Positions 54,983 to 62,263 of a stretch of DNA of 64,000 nucleotides are shown here, in pieces. How positions within the stretch are numbered: the stretch's first letter is position 1; each line of letters opens with the position of its first letter. This DNA comes from Litchfieldella rifensis (GTDB taxonomy: Bacteria; Pseudomonadota; Gammaproteobacteria; Pseudomonadales; Halomonadaceae). The DNA is taken from NCBI RefSeq assembly GCF_042646605.1, contig NZ_JBHRUG010000002.1, positions 310,001-374,000 on the forward strand, read 5' to 3'. A program made the translations under genes and the position numbers. The notes beneath the pieces are model-generated. The model saw only the letters and a list, made by a program, of their open reading frames with translations. It did no database searches and had not been told where the DNA came from.

Positions 54983-55023
54983 AAAGGCGCCCCGCTGTCG
55001 ATCACGACAGCGGGGCGCTTTCC
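54983..55023. terminator. Bidirectional terminator between katE and gabT
   Basis: GCGCCCCGCTGTCG (54987-55000), ATCA loop, CGACAGCGGGGCGC (55005-55018): 14 perfect pairs, flanked by AAA and TTT, between convergent genes. Confidence 0.88.
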
Positions 55024-55045
55024 GGTCCGGGGCGCGGGAGCGCTA

Positions 55046-56344
55046 TCAGGCCGTGGCAGAGGCCTTGTTGCCGACCAGTTCCTTGAGGGAGTCTTCGATG
55101 ATGGCAAGGCCCTCTTCGAGTATCTCGTCCTCTATGGTGACTGGCATCAGGAAGCGGATGGAGTTGCCGTACATACCGCAGGAGAGCAGGACCAGGCCCT
55201 TCTCGCGGGCCTTCTTGCACAGTGCTGCGGTCAGATCGGCGTCCGGGGTGTGGTTGGCCTTGTCGGAGACCAGATCGAAGGCGGCCATGGCACCCATATT
55301 GCGGGCGTTGTCGACGCAGTCGAACTGCTGCTGCCAGGTGGCGAAGCGCTTGGCCAGCTTGTCGCCCAGCGTCTGGCTTTTCTCGAGGATGCCTTCCTCC
55401 TCGAAGACCTCGAGTACCGCCAGCGCAGCGGCACAGGAGACCGGGCTACCGGTGTAGGTGCCACCCAGCGAGTTGCCGCCGGAGGCGTCCATGTGCTTGT
55501 CGGTACCCACGACAGCCGAGATCGGCATGCCGTCCGCCATGCTCTTGGCCATGGTCATGATATCCGGCTCCACGCCGCTATGCTCGATCGCGAACATCTT
55601 GCCGGTGCGGCCGAAGCCGCTCTGTACTTCATCCACGATCATCAGCATGCCGTGCTCATCGCAGATCTCGCGAATCGCTTTCAGGAAGCTCGCCGGCGCG
55701 GGATAGAAGCCGCCCTCACCGAGTACCGGCTCGAGAACGATCGCGGCGGTATCCTTGGGATTGGCATCGGTTTTCAAGGCCATCTTCAGGCCGCGCAGGG
55801 CTTCGTCCTCGCTGACGCCGTGATACGGCACCGGATAGGGCGCGCGGAACACCGTGCCCGGCATGGGGCCAAAATCGGTCTGGTAGGGACTGACCTTGCC
55901 GTTCATCGCCATGGTCATGAAGGTGCGGCCGTGGTAGCCGCCATCGAAACAGATCACGTTGGTCTTGCCGGTCGCGGCCCGCGCAACCTTGACCGCATTT
56001 TCCAGGGCTTCGGCACCGGAGTTGGCCAGCATGACCTTGGCATGGCCACGCACCGGGACGATCTGGCTAAGCTTTTCAGCTACTTTCACGTAGCCCTCGT
56101 AGGGCATCACCGTCTGACAGGTGTGCATCACCTTGTCGAGCTGAGCCTTGACCGCGTCGACCACCTTGGGATGGCAATGCCCGATATTGAGCACGCCGAT
56201 ACCGCCGGCGAAGTCGATGAAGCGCTTGCCGTCGGCATCCCAGATCTCGGCGTTCTTGGCACGCGCGGCAAAGTGGGTGGCGGGGCTTGCCGCACCGCTG
56301 GCCACATAGCGCTGCTTGAGTTCGTTGAGTTCAGCATTAGTCAT
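55046..56344 (-). CDS. gabT: 4-aminobutyrate aminotransferase
   Basis: ATG 56344 (MTNAELNELKQRYVASGAA) has AGGAG seven bases upstream; upstream in-frame codons are not conserved. The 432-aa class III aminotransferase transfers the amino group of GABA to 2-oxoglutarate, giving succinate semialdehyde and glutamate. Motifs: FAARAKNAEIWDADGKRFIDFAGGIGVLNIGHCHP, LANSGAEALENAVKVARAATGKTNVICFDGGYHGRT, PLP-lysine region IMTMAKSMADGMPISAVVG (Lys about 270) preceded by MIVDEVQSGFGRTGKMF. It lies 32 bases after gabD. Confidence 0.95.
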   Translation of the reverse strand: MTNAELNELKQRYVASGAASPATHFAARAKNAEIWDADGKRFIDFAGGIGVLNIGHCHPKVVDAVKAQLDKVMHTCQTVMPYEGYVKVAEKLSQIVPVRGHAKVMLANSGAEALENAVKVARAATGKTNVICFDGGYHGRTFMTMAMNGKVSPYQTDFGPMPGTVFRAPYPVPYHGVSEDEALRGLKMALKTDANPKDTAAIVLEPVLGEGGFYPAPASFLKAIREICDEHGMLMIVDEVQSGFGRTGKMFAIEHSGVEPDIMTMAKSMADGMPISAVVGTDKHMDASGGNSLGGTYTGSPVSCAAALAVLEVFEEEGILEKSQTLGDKLAKRFATWQQQFDCVDNARNMGAMAAFDLVSDKANHTPDADLTAALCKKAREKGLVLLSCGMYGNSIRFLMPVTIEDEILEEGLAIIEDSLKELVGNKASATA

Positions 56345-56376
56345 GACGTTGCTCCTGTCGAATAGGCGATTGGCAC

Positions 56377-57822
56377 TCAGAGGCCACCGACACACACGTA
56401 TTTTAGTTCAGTGAAATCGTCCAGTCCGTGATGCGACCCCTCGCGTCCCAGGCCGGACTCCTTGACGCCACCGAAGGGCGCCAGTTCGGTGGACAGGATC
56501 CCCTCGTTGACGGCCACCATGCCATATTCCAGCCCCTCCATGACATGCCAGATGCGCCGGTAGTCACGGGCATAGAAGTAGGCCGCCAGCCCGAATTCGG
56601 TGGCGTTGGCCATGGCGATGGCCTCCGCGTCGGTATCGAACCGGAACACCGGCGCCAGCGGGCCGAAGGTCTCGTCCGTGGCCACGCGCATGTCGGGTGT
56701 GACATCGGCGAGCACCGTGGGTTGGAAGAAGGTGCCGCCCAGGGCGTGGGGTTCACCACCGCATACCAGTCGCGCGCCCTTGCCCAGGGCATCGTGGATG
56801 TGTGCTTGCACCTTGTCCACCGCGGCCGCATTGATCAGTGGCCCTTGGACCACGTCATTTTCCAGGCCGTTGCCGACCTTGAGTTCGACGACGCGGGCGG
56901 CCAATTTCTCCACGAAAGCGTCGTAGACACTGGCCTGGACCAGAAAGCGGTTGGTGCACACGCAGGTCTGGCCGGAGTTGCGGAACTTGGAAGCGATGGC
57001 GCCTTCCACGGCAGCGTCGAGGTCGGCATCATCGAAGACGATGAAGGGCGCATTGCCCCCCAGTTCCATGGCGGCCTTCTTGACGGTGCCGGCACACTGG
57101 GCGAGCAGCTTCTTGCCCACCGGGGTAGAACCGGTGAAGGACACCTTGCGCACGCGGGGGTCGGTGGTCAGTACCTCACCGATCGCGGCGGGCTGGGCGG
57201 CTGTGACGACATTCAACACACCGGCCGGCAGGCCAACGTCGTCGGCCAGCTTGGCCAGTGCCAGGGCGGTGAGCGGCGTGGCTTCGGCGGGCTTGATCAC
57301 CACCGGGCAGCCGGCCGCCAGCGCCGGGGCGCACTTGCGAGTGATCATGGCCAGCGGGAAGTTCCAGGGGGTGATGGCGGCGACCACGCCGATCGGTTCG
57401 CGAAACACCAGGATACGCTTGTCCACCCCATGGCTGGGCAGGGTCTCGCCGGCCATGCACTTGGCCTGTTCGGCATAGAATTCCACGAAGGCCGCCCCAT
57501 AGGCGACCTCGCCACGCGACTCGGCGAGCGGCTTGCCCTGCTCCAGGGTCATCAGGTGGGCCAGCTCTTCCTGATGAGCCATGATGGCGTCGAACCAGGC
57601 GCGCAGCAGACGCGAACGCTCCTTGACCGGACGCTTGCGCCAGGCCGGCCAGGCGGCCTCGGCGGCGGCGATGGCCTCGCGGGCGTCGTCGGCTCCCAGG
57701 TCGGGTACTTCGGCGAGCACCTCGCCGCTGGCAGGATTGGTAACGGCGAATTGCCGGGCGCCAGAGCGCCATTGGCCGTCGATATAGGCTTTGGGAATCA
57801 ACAGGTCGGGAAGTGTCGACAT
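56377..57822 (-). CDS. gabD: Succinate-semialdehyde dehydrogenase, NAD(P)+
   Basis: A 481-aa aldehyde dehydrogenase: ITPWNFPLAMITRKCAPALAAGCPVVIKPAEATPLTALAL, then VRKVSFTGSTPVGKKLLAQC, the Glu in MELGGNAPFIVFDDADLDA, and the Cys in RNSGQTCVCTNRFL. The second Cys two residues on is the regulatory redox partner seen in E. coli GabD. APFGGVKESGLGREGSHHGLDDFTE is the conserved C-terminus. Oxidises succinate semialdehyde to succinate, so it works with gabT to feed GABA into the TCA cycle. AGGAG six bases upstream. No gabR or gabP is beside it. Confidence 0.94.
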   Translation of the reverse strand: MSTLPDLLIPKAYIDGQWRSGARQFAVTNPASGEVLAEVPDLGADDAREAIAAAEAAWPAWRKRPVKERSRLLRAWFDAIMAHQEELAHLMTLEQGKPLAESRGEVAYGAAFVEFYAEQAKCMAGETLPSHGVDKRILVFREPIGVVAAITPWNFPLAMITRKCAPALAAGCPVVIKPAEATPLTALALAKLADDVGLPAGVLNVVTAAQPAAIGEVLTTDPRVRKVSFTGSTPVGKKLLAQCAGTVKKAAMELGGNAPFIVFDDADLDAAVEGAIASKFRNSGQTCVCTNRFLVQASVYDAFVEKLAARVVELKVGNGLENDVVQGPLINAAAVDKVQAHIHDALGKGARLVCGGEPHALGGTFFQPTVLADVTPDMRVATDETFGPLAPVFRFDTDAEAIAMANATEFGLAAYFYARDYRRIWHVMEGLEYGMVAVNEGILSTELAPFGGVKESGLGREGSHHGLDDFTELKYVCVGGL

Positions 57823-58039
57823 GGCGCTCTCCTGATATCAAGGTGCAAGCAACATAGGCTCGTGGCTATCATGTTTAACGCAGTGTGCAATATTTAAAAC
57901 GCTTCGCCAAGCCCTTTGTCAGCTCGCTTGTCATGCCGGAGTAAGACAACGATGCTGGTCGTGATGACGCACAGAGCATCGGCGTGGCCGTTGGTTTCCG
58001 CTACACTAAGGCGCCGATTCTAGAGTCACGAGGTGAGCT
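57823..58039. promoter_or_regulatory. Divergent intergenic region between gabD and the DUF1266 gene
   Basis: A 217-bp spacer with an AT-rich core at about 57870-57900 (GCAATATTTAAAACGC), suited to a promoter. No clear sigma or operator motif can be assigned. Confidence 0.35.
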
Positions 58040-60499
58040 TTGGTCGATCCCCTGAATGCCTGGTGGGCCCAGCAACTGGTCTTGTGCGATTGGGCCTTCG
58101 AGCCTGATCCGACTGCCGTAGAAGCAGAGCTGGCGGCTGCGCGCCTGCTCGAGCTGGGTGTTATCGACCGGGGTGAGTTGGGCTGGCGGCTGGTGGAAGC
58201 CTTGCCGTCGGGGCCGGGCGAGCCGCTGCGTCAACTGTCGGCGCTGGAGTTCCTGGCCCTTGCCGCGGCAGCCGGTTGGATGCCACTGGCGCAGGCGCAG
58301 GCCTGGGTGCGGCGTTTGGCCATGGACATCACGGCGCACTACGGCCAGCTCGATGATTGGCTGAAGGCGCTGTTGCAGGCGCGTGGCCAGGAAGGCTGGG
58401 TGCGTGGCGACGATGGTTTCTACGAGGCCTGCGAGGCCTTGGCCGTGCTGGAACACGATGGCGAGGGAATTACCTGGGAGGTACTGACCGATCACTTGAC
58501 CCAGCGGCGCGAGCCCGCGACGTTATGGCCCGAAGGCGAAGGGCGCGATTTGTGGCGCCTGAGAGCGGCCTTCGCGCCGGTACTGACAGCGTCCATGGAC
58601 GAATCTCGGGACTGGCCGGGGGTGGATGATTGGCTGGAAGAGGTCTGGCAGGTGCACGATCGCGAGGAGTTGATCCGTGTGATGCTGTGGTTGGCCGGAC
58701 AAGGTGATCGCTATGGCTGGGACCTGGATGCTGCACGCCTGCTCGACCAGGACGGTGAGGCACGTCAGGAGTGGCTGGCCTCGCTGGGCAGCGCTGAGCC
58801 CTATGGCCGCGTAATGCTGGCCTTTCTGAACCGGGGCGAACCGCTGGAATGGGGGGGCTGGGACTGGCTGCGACTGATCGACCTGGCCTATGCCGGCCGT
58901 TGCCGGGATTGGCTGTCCGACGACGAAGCGGTGGCCTTCGCCGCTCATGCCGCGGACCTGATCGCACGCCGTTACAGCGACTGGGTAGCGCTGGTGCATG
59001 CCTACCAGCGTGGGCGCAGCCTGTTCGAAGGCCGCGATGGCATGGCCCGTGTCAGCCGCGACTGGGCGCTATTGCTGCACTCGCCGGCCAGCCCGTGGCA
59101 CAAGCCCTTGCCGGCGGTGATCCACGAGGGCGATCGGCTGGCCGCTCAGAGCGCCATCCGTGCCTGGCGTGGTGATGCGCGTCAGTGGCTGTTGTCGTTG
59201 GCCGCGATACGTGAACCGGATCTGCTCTATCGTCAGGGCCCCCCCTCCGCCATCGCTGCGACGCGGCGCGAGGATGCCCAACGTTACCTGCGCGAAACCT
59301 TGGGCCTGTACCCCGACGACGGGATTGCCGGGCTGTCACGATACTGGTTACCCGCCCAGGCACATCACCTTAATCAACTCGCGGCGGATGCCAGTCACGA
59401 GGCATTGCCGTCGCTTACCACGCCCTTCGGACAGCCCGCCGACGAGGCGGTGGCACAGCGGGATAACCTCAAGCGCTGTAGCCGCCATGCGGCGACCATC
59501 CACATGGCCGAGAAGTATGCCTTCTATCTGCAGATGGCCATGGACAGTGGCGACTTCGATGCCGAGGGTTTGACGCGCCTGGCCGAATCGCTGCGCGGCG
59601 TGCTGTGTCGCTTCTATTCCGGTCCGCGCCGGCTGCTCGATGCCTGGGCGAGCTGGGAACAGGCCCTGCCGGAGGACGGACAAACGCCGCTGATATATGA
59701 GATCCGCTGGCATCGCGACGATCCCGGTAGCCCCTTCCACTGGTTGGATTGGCGTCCCGGCGCCTGGCAGGAGCCAGGGCCACGCTTGACGCTGACGCGT
59801 TTTACGGCGTTATCGCTGGTCGGGCCCTTGAATGCCGGTGCCTGGAGCGAACCGCTGCGCGAAAGTGAGCGTGAGGGCGACGCGATCCTTGAATGGATCG
59901 ATGGACACTACGGTCTGCACCGCGCGGAAGAACTACGTGAATTCCTGACGTTTCTGCTCGAGGCTGGCGATCGTCAGGAATACCAGATCAACTATGCCCC
60001 CTATACCCTCAACACGGCGCGTCTGGAGGCGGAGATCGCCATCCTCGAATCCGGCGAGTGTGACGAGGAAGAGCGCAATCACCTGCTGCGCCTCGAGCGA
60101 GTCCGCGATAATGACGCCGGCTGCAACGAGGTCGACATGACCGCCTGGGATGTGGCCCAGACCGTCGACCTGGCGATCGCCGGTCGTCAGTTGGGGTGGC
60201 TGAACGAGGCGCGGTTCGCGGCCATTCTGGATGAGGCCCTGGCATTGGCCGAAGCGCATTATTCGGGTTGGCAGGAGTATGCCCGGGGCCTGTATGCCGG
60301 TTTTGCCTTCTTCATGGGAGAAACCGAGGAGCGCGAGTCCTATCTGAGGAGTTTTCGTGAGGCGCTGGTGGCCTGGATCACCGGCGCGCCACCCCTGGCC
60401 GGGGCCTGGGCGAGCCTCGACTTTCCCGGCGCTCGACCGCGGCACTGGGCACCGTTGCATATCGATACCTTGCCCGGCGATGCCCGAACGCTTCATTAG
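58040..60499 (+). CDS. 819-aa protein with three DUF1266-like repeats
   Basis: Translation starts at TTG 58040, with GAGG six bases upstream. The product has no signal peptide or membrane helix. The pattern of a tryptophan, an LA-rich helix, a GWL-like turn, a long helix and YxxW is repeated: about residues 67-122 (FLALAAAAGWMPLAQAQ, YGQLDDWLKALLQARG), 272-331 (GWDWLRLIDLAYAG, WLSDDEA, RYSDWVALVHAYQRGRSLFEG) and 702-763 (AWDVAQTVDLAIAGRQLGWL, HYSGWQEYARGLYAGFAFFMG). That is the DUF1266 (YbeU/YbeR) motif. Family function is unknown. It is rich in Trp and acidic residues. Alone in its transcription unit; a 246-bp gap follows. Confidence 0.72.
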   Translation: MVDPLNAWWAQQLVLCDWAFEPDPTAVEAELAAARLLELGVIDRGELGWRLVEALPSGPGEPLRQLSALEFLALAAAAGWMPLAQAQAWVRRLAMDITAHYGQLDDWLKALLQARGQEGWVRGDDGFYEACEALAVLEHDGEGITWEVLTDHLTQRREPATLWPEGEGRDLWRLRAAFAPVLTASMDESRDWPGVDDWLEEVWQVHDREELIRVMLWLAGQGDRYGWDLDAARLLDQDGEARQEWLASLGSAEPYGRVMLAFLNRGEPLEWGGWDWLRLIDLAYAGRCRDWLSDDEAVAFAAHAADLIARRYSDWVALVHAYQRGRSLFEGRDGMARVSRDWALLLHSPASPWHKPLPAVIHEGDRLAAQSAIRAWRGDARQWLLSLAAIREPDLLYRQGPPSAIAATRREDAQRYLRETLGLYPDDGIAGLSRYWLPAQAHHLNQLAADASHEALPSLTTPFGQPADEAVAQRDNLKRCSRHAATIHMAEKYAFYLQMAMDSGDFDAEGLTRLAESLRGVLCRFYSGPRRLLDAWASWEQALPEDGQTPLIYEIRWHRDDPGSPFHWLDWRPGAWQEPGPRLTLTRFTALSLVGPLNAGAWSEPLRESEREGDAILEWIDGHYGLHRAEELREFLTFLLEAGDRQEYQINYAPYTLNTARLEAEIAILESGECDEEERNHLLRLERVRDNDAGCNEVDMTAWDVAQTVDLAIAGRQLGWLNEARFAAILDEALALAEAHYSGWQEYARGLYAGFAFFMGETEERESYLRSFREALVAWITGAPPLAGAWASLDFPGARPRHWAPLHIDTLPGDARTLH

Positions 60500-60745
60500 T
60501 GATCGCCAGATCTCGCCAAACACGATCAAGATGGATTATATTCTACGCCGGAATGACAAGGCTCTGCCTGTCGAGAGCCGATGATGAATCGTCGACAGGC
60601 CGTTATGGCAGTGGTACGGGGAAGGCAAGACGTGGGTCGCCCATGCCTTCACGCATCACTGCCACAGCGACAACCCCTTTATCCGCAGCGAGTTCGGCTG
60701 GCTGCGCGGAATGGGGGCGGTTCAAGGATTGCGAACGAGGTCGCC
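60500..60745 (+). other. Intergenic stretch with a start-less coding-like frame
   Basis: The frame from about 60588 (after two in-frame stops) to TGA 60747-60749 encodes about 50 residues of good composition, including WQWYGEGKTWVAHAF and DNPFIRSEFGWLRGMG, without a start codon before the internal ATG. GCCTGTCGA (60566-60574) and TCGACAGGC (near 60592-60600) form an inverted repeat upstream. It may be a gene remnant or chance. I recognise no family. Confidence 0.3.
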
Positions 60746-61381
60746 ATGAAGATGGTCGCCATGACACTGGTAGCCAGCGGACTGCGTGTTGCAGGAGTGT
60801 GCGTGGTACTGGCTGTTGTCGCCGGCTGTGCTGGCCCCTCTCGGAACGACGATCAAGACTCCGCCGAATACTTCAGTAGGGCTATGCCTGGTCTCGATGG
60901 CCAGTTGTCGATGTCGCCGGTGGATAATCCCCTACACGAGATGAGCAGCTTCCAGCGCCCGTCATCGACGCTGGTTCGTCAGGCGCTACTGGCCGAGCAC
61001 GAGCGTTGGGTCGGCACCCCGTATCGCCTGGGAGGCGAGGGCGCCTCGGGCATCGATTGTTCCGCACTGGTACAGAATATCTTCAATGAACGCTTTCGCA
61101 TCGACCTGCCGCGTTCCACCGAAGGACAGGTGTTGCAGGGCAGTCGCATCGACCGTAGCGAGCTGAAGGCCGGCGACCTGGTGTTCTTTCGTCCGCCGGG
61201 ACCCTACCGGCATGTCGGCGTCTATGTCGGCAATGGCTATTTCCTGCACGCCTCCACCTCACAGGGCGTGATTCTCTCCGAGCTGGATAACGTCTATTGG
61301 CAGCGCTACTACTGGCAGGCGCGCCGTCCCATGGATCAGACCCAACTGGCACAGCGGGTCGCCTGGCTGTCGGGAAGCTGA
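60746..61381 (+). CDS. NlpC/P60 family lipoprotein, probable murein endopeptidase
   Basis: ATG 60746 has GAGG five bases before it and gives a lipoprotein signal: MKMVAMTLVASGLRV, then VVAGC lipobox (Cys about residue 28). The 211-aa product carries an NlpC/P60 domain (about 90-200) with catalytic Cys in GIDCSALVQNIFNERF, LPRSTEGQVLQG, His in HVGVYVGNGYFLHAST and a later His or polar residue. The family cuts D-Glu-meso-diaminopimelate bonds in peptidoglycan (as MepS/Spr). Acts at the periplasmic face after lipid attachment. Confidence 0.92.
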   Translation: MKMVAMTLVASGLRVAGVCVVLAVVAGCAGPSRNDDQDSAEYFSRAMPGLDGQLSMSPVDNPLHEMSSFQRPSSTLVRQALLAEHERWVGTPYRLGGEGASGIDCSALVQNIFNERFRIDLPRSTEGQVLQGSRIDRSELKAGDLVFFRPPGPYRHVGVYVGNGYFLHASTSQGVILSELDNVYWQRYYWQARRPMDQTQLAQRVAWLSGS

Positions 61382-61477
61382 AGCGCCCCGCTATAGCGTT
61401 TCACGATGCGCCAGCACGAACAGGTCCTGACCGCTCACAACGTCACTTCTTAGGTTAGGCGCTATCCAGGCAAGCTG

Positions 61478-62122
61478 TTATCCGCTTTTCTTCAGGCCAC
61501 CGGCTTCGTCGCCCCACACCTCCTCAAGGCGCTCCTTGCGACCGCAGGCCGACTTGTAGAAGCGGTAGCGCAACGGGTTCTCCTGGTAGTAGTTCTGGTG
61601 ATAGTCCTCGGCGGGGTAGAAGGCGTCGAAGGCCTCGATCTGGGTGGCAATGTCGCGCTCGAAACGCTCGGCAAGCTCATCGCGGGTGGCTTTGGCCTGG
61701 GCACGCTCTTCCTCGTTGCGATAGAAGATGGCACTGCGATAGGATTCACCCGCGTCGCAGAACTGACGATCTTCGGCGAAGGGGTCGATATTGCGCCAGA
61801 AGACATACAGCAGTTCGGTGTAGTCGACCTGCTTCGGGTCGTATTCGATTTTCACCACTTCGGCATGGCCGGTACCACCCGCACTGACCTGATCATAGGT
61901 GGGGTTGTCGACGTCGCCACCGGTGTAGCCCGAGGTGGTGGAGATCACGCCTTCCACCGGGTCGAAAGCCTCTTCCATGCACCAGAAACAACCACCGGCG
62001 AAGTACGCTTCCTGCGTCTCTGTGTCACTCGTCGGGTCCGCAGCATGACTCACCGCGGCGGTGAGCAGCAACGCGATGCACAGCGGCATCAGCCGGGCGA
62101 ATCGTGAGCCGGACTGGGACAT
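61478..62122 (-). CDS. msrA: Exported peptide methionine sulfoxide reductase MsrA
   Basis: The start is ATG 62122, with AAGG upstream; codons further upstream are not conserved. The 214-aa precursor has a signal peptide (about residues 1-29, SRFARLMPLCIALLLTAAVSHAA) and an MsrA domain with active-site Cys in AYFAGGCFWCMEEAFDPVEGV, SGYTGG, DQVSAGGTGHAEVVKIEYDP and YHQNYYQENPLRYRFYKSACG. The resolving Cys is near the C-terminus. It reduces methionine-S-sulfoxide in periplasmic proteins, unlike the cytosolic MsrA of E. coli. It diverges from the VTT-oxidoreductase gene. Confidence 0.93.
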   Translation of the reverse strand: MSQSGSRFARLMPLCIALLLTAAVSHAADPTSDTETQEAYFAGGCFWCMEEAFDPVEGVISTTSGYTGGDVDNPTYDQVSAGGTGHAEVVKIEYDPKQVDYTELLYVFWRNIDPFAEDRQFCDAGESYRSAIFYRNEEERAQAKATRDELAERFERDIATQIEAFDAFYPAEDYHQNYYQENPLRYRFYKSACGRKERLEEVWGDEAGGLKKSG

Positions 62123-62263
62123 GTCGATTACCTTGTTCGCTTTGTAGGGGAATGTCGTGAAAACATGAAACATTGTAATGTTTGGATGATAGCACGGGGC
62201 ATAGGTTCCACGGCCAATGCCGTGTAAGGATCGCCGTCGCGATGTGACTCAAGGAACGGATTC

